Shown here one piece after another: positions 33,614 through 41,060 of a DNA stretch of 64,000 nucleotides. Source of the DNA: Nitrosopumilus sp. LS_AOA. Its GTDB lineage: Archaea > Thermoproteota > Nitrososphaeria > Nitrososphaerales > Nitrosopumilaceae. Below the pieces are notes generated by a model that was not told the DNA's origin, ran no database searches, and saw only the letters and a program-made list of their open reading frames with translations. How positions within the stretch are numbered: position 1 is the first letter of the stretch; each line of letters starts with the position of its first letter. The translations under genes and the position numbers were made by a program. The stretch lies in the NCBI GenBank assembly GCA_001543015.1, contig LFLC01000025.1:1-64000 (forward strand). Direction: 5' to 3'.

Positions 33614-35068
33614 ATGAAAGGAGTTATTTTACTTTTAACAATAATTGCAAGTTTAGGGTTTACAGGTACAGTTTACGCTCAAAATTCAGGCGGTGTAAAT
33701 GTTGATGGGTCTTGGTATTTGGGGGAAGGTCTCAAAAAGGGAGACTATTTTGAATACAAACTATGCGACATTGATTTGAATTCATGTCTCCCAATAGAGT
33801 TGAAAATTTGGATTAAAGGGGACAGAGTAAATGTTAGTGAGACATTGTGGGATGCACAAATTCTAGTAATAGACCAAGACAAAAAAATCAAAGGCTCATG
33901 GGGATTAGGAAAAACTGCACCAACACCAATTCTTTTTGATGATGATTTATCAGACTATGCAGTTGCATTCAAGTCAACAATTGCATGGCTTGGAGCATAT
34001 GTTACAGCAAATGAGAATGACAGAATTCATGGACCTAAAGAGTTCAAGAGTGCATCATGGGGAACATTGGGTCCAGTTGGCGGTGGACTGTCATCTAATT
34101 TAATTCCAAATAGAGCAGAAACAATTACTACTCCAAGTGGAACACTAGATACAATTGTTGTTGGGTGGTACAATGATAATGATAATGAGATTTGGTTAGT
34201 TGATGATTTTCCATTTCCAGTCAAAGCAAAAACTTTTGCAGGAATGGCATCAGACAATGTTCCAATAATGTATGAGTTTGAATTACAACAGTACAAACAA
34301 AACATTACAGAGGATCCATTCAAAGATGTAGTAGAGTCAATCAATAAAGCAGAGGAACTTGGTTGTGATACAAAATTTTTAGATTACACCAGCAAACGAA
34401 TTCCTACAAACACATATTCATTAATGGTTCAATACAACCATTCTCCAGAATCACCACTTGAAGGATGTGACATTGATTGGAAAATTAATTTCTATAGCAA
34501 GTATAATGAAACTAGAATTTTAAAGCAAATTCATTACGATGTGTGGATAGTAGATGAGAAAGACAATTTACTATTCTCTTATGCGCAAAGCATAGGAAAG
34601 GAGTTTCTATTTACAGAATACGGTCAAGTTGAGCACCTACTACCAGTTAATCAAGAGGCAGAACTAGTACGATATGCAGTATTTGTGTATGGTACAGGGC
34701 CAGAAAATGAATTAGACACTGAGCTGAGCGGATACGCAATAATTGAGGTACAAATCGAGGAGAATCCATTACTTGAAAAACTAAATGACAATACTGCAGA
34801 ATCAAAAATTCCTTCATGGATAAAAAATAATGCAGAATGGTGGGCTGATGGTGCAATAGATGATGATGCATTTACTCAAGGAATAGGATTTTTAATCAAA
34901 GAGGGAACTATTTCAGTTGAATCAATATCACAAAATGGTGGAGAGGTAAAACAAGTACCAGAGTGGGTTAAAAATAATGCAAAGTGGTGGGCTGAGGGTA
35001 CAATAGATGATGATGCATTTATTCAAGGAATTGAATTCCTAGTCAAAGAAGGAATAATTCAAGTGTAA
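33614..35068 (+). CDS. Secreted protein with two C-terminal W-modules
   Basis: The 484-residue protein has a signal peptide (1-22, ending VYAQN). A globular region of about 230 residues begins SWYLGEGLKKGDYFEYKLCD. A second domain (about 235-385) follows, then two tandem copies of a roughly 40-residue module, IPSWIKNNAEWWADGAIDD and VPEWVKNNAKWWAEGTIDD, each ending in a LIKEGTI/LVKEGII turn. The modules recur at 16318 and 62146 and may bind a shared surface partner. The N-terminal family is not named with confidence. Confidence 0.8.
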   Translation: MKGVILLLTIIASLGFTGTVYAQNSGGVNVDGSWYLGEGLKKGDYFEYKLCDIDLNSCLPIELKIWIKGDRVNVSETLWDAQILVIDQDKKIKGSWGLGKTAPTPILFDDDLSDYAVAFKSTIAWLGAYVTANENDRIHGPKEFKSASWGTLGPVGGGLSSNLIPNRAETITTPSGTLDTIVVGWYNDNDNEIWLVDDFPFPVKAKTFAGMASDNVPIMYEFELQQYKQNITEDPFKDVVESINKAEELGCDTKFLDYTSKRIPTNTYSLMVQYNHSPESPLEGCDIDWKINFYSKYNETRILKQIHYDVWIVDEKDNLLFSYAQSIGKEFLFTEYGQVEHLLPVNQEAELVRYAVFVYGTGPENELDTELSGYAIIEVQIEENPLLEKLNDNTAESKIPSWIKNNAEWWADGAIDDDAFTQGIGFLIKEGTISVESISQNGGEVKQVPEWVKNNAKWWAEGTIDDDAFIQGIEFLVKEGIIQV

Positions 35069-35139
35069 AATCACAGAGTATCAAAATCATTCAGAGGGAA
35101 AAGAGAACAAGTTATGTATGAAAGAAAAAATTAAAAAAT

Positions 35140-36183
35140 ATGATTTCAGAAATTAATCACACTGAATGGCTAAAACTAAATCAATTCTTGTATGAAATTA
35201 AAAAAATAAACTCACCATGTGTTACAGTTTACTATCCATATGGGAAGGGGAGTGAAACAATCACACTATTACAATCAACAAAAAGAAATGAAACATTTGA
35301 AAAAATTCAAAACAAAATTCAAATCAAAATCAAAGAGTTAAAGAAAAATCCAACATCTGCGGGGAAATTTACAAAGACTCTATGCGTTTTTGGCTGGATG
35401 AATAATGGTAAAGTGGTGATTAAACAAATTGGAACCTCAAAAAAATTACCATACATCTACATGGCATCAAAAAAACCATACATCAAACCATTCAATGACA
35501 TTCTAAAGACAAACTATGATGTCCTGCTAGTTACCATTGATCAAAAGACTGCAAAAATCCAAAAATTTCATGGAGAGCAAATAATTCAAGAATCAAAGTT
35601 GAGAATTGATTTACAAGGAAGGCATAGAAAAGGCGGTCAGTCTCAAGGACGATTCCTTAGAGCCAGGCAGACAAAAATTCATGTATTTTTCAAAAAAGTG
35701 GCAAACAAAGTCAGATTACTGGATGATAATTCAGATTTGATATTACTTGGAGGAGCAGGTATTGCAAAAACGGAATTCTTTGATGAAATAGATTCAGAGT
35801 TAGCAAAAAAAGTCAGGTTTGTAGAGGAGTTATCATTTTCAACTACTCAAAACAAAATTTATGAAAAAATCATAAAACATCTTTACCAGTATAGAAAAAA
35901 ATATGTTGCAGAAATTATTGCCAAGTATGAAACACTAGTCAAAGACGGACTAACTGCAAAAAGAAATGATGTAATCTACAAGGCATTACAAATTGGTGCA
36001 GTAGATACTCTAATTGTGTCAATGGATTATCACAATAATGTACAATTTAAAAAAATTATACAAATGCTTGAACTAGCAAAAGGTACATCATGTAAAATTG
36101 AATTTGCAGCAGCTAAAAACATTATCAAAAGACTAGAGATTGATAATGAAGTTATAGCAATACTACGTTACAAAATAAAATAA
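35140..36183 (+). CDS. eRF1-like GGQ protein (Vms1/VLRF1-type)
   Basis: The 347-residue protein carries a GGQ-type motif, GRHRKGGQSQGRFLRARQ (Gly165-Gln167), in the position used by eRF1 and Vms1/ANKZF1 to reach the ribosomal peptidyl-transferase centre. It lacks the NIKS stop-codon motif of aRF1, and its N-terminal domain is short. It therefore fits the eRF1-like families that rescue stalled ribosomes by cutting the tRNA CCA end or releasing the peptide. The C-terminal region (about 265-345) resembles an eRF1 domain 3 fold. Archaeal ribosome-quality-control function is inference from family. Confidence 0.8.
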   Translation: MISEINHTEWLKLNQFLYEIKKINSPCVTVYYPYGKGSETITLLQSTKRNETFEKIQNKIQIKIKELKKNPTSAGKFTKTLCVFGWMNNGKVVIKQIGTSKKLPYIYMASKKPYIKPFNDILKTNYDVLLVTIDQKTAKIQKFHGEQIIQESKLRIDLQGRHRKGGQSQGRFLRARQTKIHVFFKKVANKVRLLDDNSDLILLGGAGIAKTEFFDEIDSELAKKVRFVEELSFSTTQNKIYEKIIKHLYQYRKKYVAEIIAKYETLVKDGLTAKRNDVIYKALQIGAVDTLIVSMDYHNNVQFKKIIQMLELAKGTSCKIEFAAAKNIIKRLEIDNEVIAILRYKIK

Positions 36184-36185
36184 AC

Positions 36186-36330
36186 AGAAAGGCACACAAG
36201 ATTAAGACCAACTCCTGTAAGGAACTGATGACATCTTTACCACTTAAGATCAGAAACGAGTTGTTCCTTGATGACAGTGATTTGTCTTAAGGTCTGAAAC
36301 GATTAGTTTCAAACGACAGACGTCCTTTCT
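36186..36330 (+). ncRNA. Structured RNA candidate with duplicated C/D-like boxes
   Basis: About 145 nt are enclosed by a terminal stem AGAAAGG (36186-36192) / CCTTTCT (36324-36330). Inside, AAGGAAC (36219-36225) pairs with GTTCCTT (36263-36269), and GAAAC pairs with GTTTC (36296-36310). A 43-bp direct repeat gives TGATGACA (36226, 36269), CTTAAG, and CAGAAACGA / CTGAAACGA (36251, 36294). TGATGA plus CTGA resemble box C and box D of archaeal methylation guides, with 19 nt between C-like and D-like boxes, longer than usual. It starts 3 nt after the GGQ-protein stop. The class is unassigned. Confidence 0.6.
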
Positions 36331-36480
36331 AATTCTATTATGTGAAGTTCATATTTAACAACTTCTACTATATACTACTTTTAGTTCCAACCGATCAAGC
36401 ATCAAAAATTATTATTTATATAAAAAATAAAAAAACTTGTCATGTATTTTGAAAATTAATTACTTGTCAAAGAATTTTTT

Positions 36481-36657
36481 TCAATATACTCGTGCACTGT
36501 TTACTACTACAGGGACATTAAGCATTAAAACACTCAACAATGCAATCATTCCATATTTGGCAGTTCTTAATGCTGAGAATTGGTTCGGAGATTCAACAGA
36601 AAAATCCGCATATGAGATGTTTTTGGATGTTATCTTTGTGTCTTGTATGTTAAACAT
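36481..36657 (-). CDS. Small membrane protein, 58 aa
   Basis: ATG 36657 (the frame is open to GTG 36681) gives a polar N-terminal half and a C-terminal membrane helix (YGMIALLSVLMLNVPVVV) ending in a short tail. It competes with a plus-strand frame at 36437-36685, but its hydrophobic pattern is more protein-like. The palindrome at 36688-36715 lies 31 bp upstream, at operator distance. Confidence 0.5.
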   Translation of the reverse strand: MFNIQDTKITSKNISYADFSVESPNQFSALRTAKYGMIALLSVLMLNVPVVVNSARVY

Positions 36658-36687
36658 GAAAAAGATTTTGTGTAAAATCACTTAAGG

Positions 36688-36715
36688 GATTGTTTGTAAT
36701 GTGATTACAACAATC
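36688..36715. promoter_or_regulatory. Variant of the 21-bp palindrome between divergent small genes
   Basis: GATTGTTTGTAAT-GTG-ATTACAACAATC is a near-perfect inverted repeat with one unpaired base. Its core GTTTGTAAT-N3-ATTACAA matches the operators at 19265 and 21810. It lies between the minus-strand membrane protein and the plus-strand 27-aa gene and could control either. Confidence 0.55.
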
Positions 36716-36747
36716 AGTTCATTAGTTCTGTTTTCTAATAGATTTTC

Positions 36748-36831
36748 ATGACTAAAAGAGGGGAATTGATACTAGATCATCTTGATGGTTTTATGAAACA
36801 ACCAGAATCAGAAGCTGAAAAATACAGATAG
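36748..36831 (+). CDS. Possible small protein, 27 aa
   Basis: ATG 36748 gives MTKRGELILDHLDGFM and an acidic tail. It is soluble and probably helical. Only its position behind the palindrome supports it. Confidence 0.3.
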   Translation: MTKRGELILDHLDGFMKQPESEAEKYR

Positions 36832-36866
36832 TGTATTTATTAGGATAAACTAGTCTGCTAGATATC

Positions 36867-37880
36867 TTGAAAATAGCAGTAATGGGAATGGGTGTAGCCG
36901 GATCCTATCTAATGGCTAGACTAAAAGATTCTGAACACGAGGTTACAGGTTATGAGCGAAGTACAGAAGAAAACCATGATTCCATTTGTGCATGGGGTAC
37001 AACCAAACCAGTACTAGCAGCATTTTGTAAAAAGGTAAATCGAAATTTTGATGATTTTCTAATCCATGATGGAAAAAATATGCATGTAAAGATGAGTAAT
37101 GATTTGAAATTTGATATTAGACTACATGGATTATGTACATACAACAAACTAGCACTAATCAAAGATTTCATTAAAGATTCCAAAGTAATTTACGGCAAGT
37201 CTGTAAAATTAGAAGAGCTGGAAAAAGAGTATGATCTAATTATTGATTGTACAGGATTTCATAGGATTTATCTTCCAAGATTAAAAGAGGATTTTTTCTT
37301 GCCAACATACGAATACAAAGTAGAGTATGAAAATGGCGTACCATATGATGACTTTTACATAGAACCATTTCCTGGAATGTCAGGATATTTTTGGTATTTC
37401 CCACTAGGTGAGAAATGGGCTATTGTTGGTGCAGGTGACTACAAAAAGAACCATGTCAAGGTAACTGATGATTTTATGAAAAAACATGGTGGTAAGATAA
37501 TTCAAACTAAAGGTAGACCGATTAGACTAGCAACTCCCAATCATTGCAAGCCATTTTACAAAGGAAAAGTAGTTGGGGTGGGTGAATCAATTGGAACAGT
37601 TTATGCATTATTAGGGGAGGGAATAATTCCTGCCATGCAATGTGCAGATATTTTCCTTGAAAACATGAATGACTTTGCAGCATATGAGAAAGCAGTTGAA
37701 AAACATTTCAAAATATATGGAAAGGTCTTCAAGTTTGTAAAAGCAAAGATTAACAAAAAATTCTCGCTACTAAAATCACTACCAGATTTTCTGGCAATAT
37801 TCTTCTACATGAAAAAGAATCAAGATAGATTTGGAATGGATATCAATATTAGTGATTTAATGAAAGTGGCAAAAGCCTAA
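36867..37880 (+). CDS. Geranylgeranyl-reductase-family flavoprotein
   Basis: TTG 36867 opens a 337-residue oxidoreductase with an N-terminal FAD-binding GMGVAGSYLMARL (Gly7-Gly12) and a YERS acidic end. A later segment, GKVVGVGESIGTVYALLGE, corresponds to the second FAD contact of the GGR family. Archaeal members saturate the isoprenoid chains of membrane ether lipids, or other prenyl compounds. The protein is shorter than typical GGR (about 390-450 residues), so the substrate is uncertain. It overlaps the convergent YkgJ gene by 4 nt. Confidence 0.8.
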   Translation: MKIAVMGMGVAGSYLMARLKDSEHEVTGYERSTEENHDSICAWGTTKPVLAAFCKKVNRNFDDFLIHDGKNMHVKMSNDLKFDIRLHGLCTYNKLALIKDFIKDSKVIYGKSVKLEELEKEYDLIIDCTGFHRIYLPRLKEDFFLPTYEYKVEYENGVPYDDFYIEPFPGMSGYFWYFPLGEKWAIVGAGDYKKNHVKVTDDFMKKHGGKIIQTKGRPIRLATPNHCKPFYKGKVVGVGESIGTVYALLGEGIIPAMQCADIFLENMNDFAAYEKAVEKHFKIYGKVFKFVKAKINKKFSLLKSLPDFLAIFFYMKKNQDRFGMDINISDLMKVAKA

Positions 37881-38581
37881 ACAAAACTTACAGAACCAAA
37901 CCCTTCACGATTTGTTCTATTTGATGCCATGTTGTAATCATAGATTGTTTTTGAATATGCTTGCAGTTCTTCTTTCATTTGATCTAAATTATCTGCCAGA
38001 TAAAATCCAGGACAGTCTCCTGTGAATTGGTATGTTGCATGAACACGTGCAAGTCCCTGTTCGTTTTCAAGCCAGGATGCAAATGGATACAAATAGCACA
38101 CTCCAGGCCTGTCAGGATGCATGCTACATCCACCTTCTTTATCTAAAAATCTACAAGAGATGTGGGTTCCATCTTCAGATTCTGTCTCATCTGTTTTTCT
38201 TTTTAGATTAATTGTAGTCATTGTAGTCATTTGTCCTGATGGTCCAGGTTCAGTATATGTTACAGTGAGTGTTTCATTTTTAATAAAATCAGATGTGTTT
38301 TTGTATTTTAGTCCCTTGCCAATTGTGATTAAATCATCAGATGTTAATGGTAGTCTTCCTTGTCTATCACAACAGTTGTGACAGTCAGGCCAAAAGCATT
38401 TCCATAAAATGTATTTTTTCTCAGAGACAAGATATGGTACATGAAACACCACATCTTTGACTTTGATTGCATAGTCTGAGACATTGGTAATTTTTCCCAA
38501 CACGAATTTACGTATTATTGGGTCTACATCCCAATCTTTTTCCAATAGATTTAATGATTCTTCAATTTCAGTTTGAGACAA
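37877..38581 (-). CDS. YkgJ family cysteine-cluster protein (long form)
   Basis: The 234-residue protein has the YkgJ cysteine pattern: WKCFWPDCHNCC near residue 58, CRFLDKEGGCSMHPDRPGVC in the middle, and CPGFYL near the end. It is longer than the paralogue at 29961, with extra N-terminal residues. A metal or iron-sulfur cluster is expected; function unknown. It is convergent with the GGR-like gene (4-nt overlap). Confidence 0.85.
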   Translation of the reverse strand: MSQTEIEESLNLLEKDWDVDPIIRKFVLGKITNVSDYAIKVKDVVFHVPYLVSEKKYILWKCFWPDCHNCCDRQGRLPLTSDDLITIGKGLKYKNTSDFIKNETLTVTYTEPGPSGQMTTMTTINLKRKTDETESEDGTHISCRFLDKEGGCSMHPDRPGVCYLYPFASWLENEQGLARVHATYQFTGDCPGFYLADNLDQMKEELQAYSKTIYDYNMASNRTNREGFGSVSFV

Positions 38582-38616
38582 CTATCAAGTTATAACATCT
38601 CAGACAGTTGTTATTA

Positions 38617-38937
38617 ATGTTGAGTGAAAAAGGTAAATACGCAACAGCTACTGAAAACAGAAGATTTGTGTGGGCAGAAATTATTTGGCCATTAATTTTA
38701 GAAATAAATGATGTGATATTTACTCTACAACAATTTCAAAATAAAAGACAAAGAGTGTGTGAGAGAAAAAATATTTCAATAAACATCCCATCAAGAGGAT
38801 TAGCGTCATTATTACAAAGAGGAATTATAGTTAAAGAAAATAATGTCTATTCAATTCATTACAAGTTAATTCCGTACATGCGATTAAAAGCAACATGTGA
38901 TTATGCAACTGCAATACATGAAGTACGAATAAAATAA
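38617..38937 (+). CDS. Hypothetical protein, 106 aa, possible winged helix
   Basis: ATG 38617 is preferred to TTG 38608. The 106-residue protein is soluble and basic. The segment SINIPSRGLASLLQRGIIVK followed by NNVYSIHYKLIPYM resembles the recognition helix and wing of a winged-helix fold, but this is a visual impression. It is upstream of tRNA-Gln. Confidence 0.6.
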   Translation: MLSEKGKYATATENRRFVWAEIIWPLILEINDVIFTLQQFQNKRQRVCERKNISINIPSRGLASLLQRGIIVKENNVYSIHYKLIPYMRLKATCDYATAIHEVRIK

Positions 38938-38950
38938 CCACAGCAAATCA

Positions 38951-38960
38951 TTATATTCTA
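38951..38960 (+). promoter_or_regulatory. TATA box of tRNA-Gln
   Basis: TTATATTCTA lies 24-33 bp before the tRNA 5' end, the canonical archaeal spacing. Confidence 0.6.
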
Positions 38961-38983
38961 AAACACCAGAATTTGTTGCAGGT

Positions 38984-39071
38984 AGCCCGATAGTCTAGTG
39001 GTCAAGGATTCTGCCCTCTGGATCTCAAGAGTGGATAGGCGGGGACGGCAGTTCGAATCTGCCTCGGGCTA
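38984..39071 (+). tRNA. tRNA-Gln (CTG) with intron
   Basis: Acceptor arms AGCCCGA (38984-38990) and TCGGGCT (39064-39070) pair, with discriminator A at 39071. The T arm is GGCAG-TTCGAAT-CTGCC. The anticodon stem CTGCC (39011-39015) pairs with GGCGG (39038-39042), leaving 22 nt. A 7-nt loop C-T-CTG-G-A plus a 15-nt intron (about 39022-39036) at the canonical 37/38 site explains this. The A1-T72 pair suits archaeal tRNA-Gln. The intron boundary could shift by a base or two. CCA is not encoded. Confidence 0.88.
39022..39036 (+). other. tRNA-Gln intron (predicted)
   Basis: ATCTCAAGAGTGGAT would be removed by the tRNA splicing endonuclease between positions 37 and 38. Exact ends are inferred from the anticodon loop fit. 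Confidence 0.6.
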
Positions 39072-39095
39072 CTGTGAAAATATTTTTTAAAAATT

Positions 39096-39695
39096 CTATC
39101 TTGATGCTTGTGCTATTCGCTCTAATTCATGTTTCTTCTTTACAGAAGGAGCATTGGAATCATTATTTGCTGCAAGCATTAATTGTTCTGCCATGTGTTC
39201 TTCAATTGGTTTTGGATTTGAAAATGTTGCCTCTTTGATTGCATCAGCGATAAATTTCAAAGCCATGTCAACTCTTCTAATCGGGGCCACATCAACTGAT
39301 ACGTGATATGTGGTACCACCATAAACAATTCGAGTTGTATCCTCGTTTGGTGCAGAATTCTCTACGGCTCTAACTAAAACCTCAACTGGGTTTTGTCCAG
39401 TTTTTAGTGCAATAATATCAAATGCAGTTTTTACGGTATTGAGAACTTTGATTTTCTTTCCAGTCATTCTACCAGTGTTTTTTGCATATTTCTTTCCGAA
39501 ATGCATTGTCTTGTTGATTAATCTCTCAACAATGTTAACATCTGCTTTATTGAATCGTTTTAGTGCAGAACGACCAAAAGTATAAGGAAGAATTTGTTTT
39601 CTTAATGAAATTGCAGTCTTTAATCCAGGATCTTTTATTTCAATATCAGATAAATCCCATTTTCTAAATAATAATAGATTTTTAGTTTCAGCCAT
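39096..39695 (-). CDS. rps7: Ribosomal protein uS7
   Basis: The 199-residue archaeal/eukaryotic-type S7 contains the helical core NPVEVLVRAVENSAPNEDTT followed by YHVSVDVAPIRRVDMAL. It organises the 3' major domain of 16S rRNA at the ribosomal E site. It is the last gene of the RNA polymerase/ribosomal operon, starting 2 nt after the rps12 stop. Elongation-factor genes often follow in other archaea, but here the tRNA-Gln gene lies on the opposite strand. Confidence 0.97.
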   Translation of the reverse strand: MAETKNLLLFRKWDLSDIEIKDPGLKTAISLRKQILPYTFGRSALKRFNKADVNIVERLINKTMHFGKKYAKNTGRMTGKKIKVLNTVKTAFDIIALKTGQNPVEVLVRAVENSAPNEDTTRIVYGGTTYHVSVDVAPIRRVDMALKFIADAIKEATFSNPKPIEEHMAEQLMLAANNDSNAPSVKKKHELERIAQASR

Positions 39696-39697
39696 TT

Positions 39698-40135
39698 CTA
39701 TCTCCTTGGTTTCTCCTTCTTTCCAATTACTAGTTCATGAAGTGATGTACCATTAACTTTGAAAACTTTGAATCTAACTCCAGGAATATCGCCCATTGCA
39801 CCACCTTGTGTTGCACCCATTCCTTGAATATGAACCTCATCGTGTTCATCAATGAAATTCATTGCACCGTCTCGTGGCAAAAATGCTGTAACTGTTTTAC
39901 CGTTTTTAATTAATTGAACACGAACACATTTTCTAATTGCAGAGTTTGGTTGTTTTGCAGCAATACCAACTTTTTCTAAAACAATTCCTCGTCCTTGTGG
40001 TGCACCTCCAAGTGGATCTGATTTTTTATCAATTCCAAGTTTTCTTCGTTTGTAAGTAGAAATTGCCCAACGCTGTTTTTTCTTTTTCTCAGTTAGTACT
40101 CTGCCTGCAAATAATCCTAGTGGTGATTTTCTCAA
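39698..40135 (-). CDS. rps12: Ribosomal protein uS12
   Basis: The 145-residue S12 has the invariant decoding-centre segments [15 protein letters not shown] and [16 protein letters not shown]. It contacts the A-site codon-anticodon duplex. It lies between nusA (3 nt gap) and rps7 (2 nt gap), the usual archaeal order. Confidence 0.97.
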   Translation of the reverse strand: MRKSPLGLFAGRVLTEKKKKQRWAISTYKRRKLGIDKKSDPLGGAPQGRGIVLEKVGIAAKQPNSAIRKCVRVQLIKNGKTVTAFLPRDGAMNFIDEHDEVHIQGMGATQGGAMGDIPGVRFKVFKVNGTSLHELVIGKKEKPRR

Positions 40136-40138
40136 CTT

Positions 40139-40603
40139 TTACAGCTCCATTGCTGCCCGCTCAGGGCTATTAATTAATACACTTGCAATACCAAAATATC
40201 TTTTTGCAAGGAGTCTTGCTTTTTCTGCATTTCTTCCTTCTCGTCCTACAACGATTCCTTTCTTTCTTGGGTCTACCAAAATAATTGCCTGTTTTGACCC
40301 ATCTGGTCGGGTATTTATTTTAACTTCAGAGATTAGTTTTGAATTAAGTAAACTAGACAAAAATGCTGCTGGATCTTCATTATATTCTACCAATTCCACA
40401 TTTCTCTTGATAATATTTTGTAATGATTTGATATGCATTCCACCTTTACCAATTGCTAGTCCCATTTTTCCATTATTTACTACAAAAATTACTCTATCTT
40501 GTTTTTCATCTTCAATACAATCACGTGCAGTAGCACCAGTGACATTTTGGAAAAGTGACATCAAACGCATTTGATCTGTTGTAAGCTTAATTGATTGTGT
40601 CAT
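40139..40603 (-). CDS. nusA: NusA-like KH-domain transcription factor
   Basis: The 154-residue archaeal NusA has two KH domains and lacks the bacterial N-terminal and S1 parts. GKMGLAIGKGGMHIKSLQ is the first GxxG loop (about 50-65) and KKGIVVGREGRNAEKARLL the second (about 113-130). It binds RNA and is thought to influence elongation or termination. It is placed in the conserved L30e-NusA-S12-S7 order, with a 60-nt gap after L30e. Confidence 0.95.
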   Translation of the reverse strand: MTQSIKLTTDQMRLMSLFQNVTGATARDCIEDEKQDRVIFVVNNGKMGLAIGKGGMHIKSLQNIIKRNVELVEYNEDPAAFLSSLLNSKLISEVKINTRPDGSKQAIILVDPRKKGIVVGREGRNAEKARLLAKRYFGIASVLINSPERAAMEL

Positions 40604-40663
40604 AAGATATCCGGATTATCTCCAACAAGAAAAGTCTCATTTAAATCTACATTTAAGGAAATT

Positions 40664-40990
40664 CTAATCATTTGTTTTCTCAGCTTCTGTGTCTTTTAAA
40701 ATTGATTTGATGTTTGCATCGTCAATTGATGTAAATGAAATTGTTGAAATTCTAAATTGTAAGCCACATAATCTACCCAATGCGACTGAAGTTCCCTGAA
40801 AGTTAACTAGGGGTATTTTTTCTTTTTTTGCATCTGATTCAATTTTCTCAAACATTTCTTTTTTTACTGATTGAGATAACACTATTAGCTTGGAATTTTT
40901 TATAGAGTTTAAAACTTGTTTAGAGCCCATTGTTAATCTATCCTCTTTACGGGCATCCTTCAATGATTTTTCAAGTATCTTAACTACCAT
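40664..40990 (-). CDS. rpl30e: Ribosomal protein eL30
   Basis: The 108-residue L30e/L7Ae-fold protein has KQVLNSIKNSKLIVLSQSV and LVNFQGTSVALGRLCG. It starts the ribosomal half of the operon. In most archaea it directly follows rpoA2; here a 1.6-kb secreted-protein gene and the LSm gene intervene, with a 70-nt gap upstream, so it may have its own promoter. Confidence 0.93.
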   Translation of the reverse strand: MVVKILEKSLKDARKEDRLTMGSKQVLNSIKNSKLIVLSQSVKKEMFEKIESDAKKEKIPLVNFQGTSVALGRLCGLQFRISTISFTSIDDANIKSILKDTEAEKTND

Positions 40991-41060
40991 TCCTTAAGTC
41001 GATCGTCTTCGTAGGGCTTTATAGGTTTATGGAAGATTTACGGATATTACAACTAAAAAA

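Noticed and set aside
36437-36685. 82-aa plus-strand frame
   Set aside because: It overlaps the minus-strand membrane protein, lacks a recognisable domain or start signal, and was judged less likely; not excluded.
9001-38940. Mobile elements or phage genes in the accessory regions
   Set aside because: No transposase, integrase, terminal repeats with target duplications or phage structural genes were recognised.
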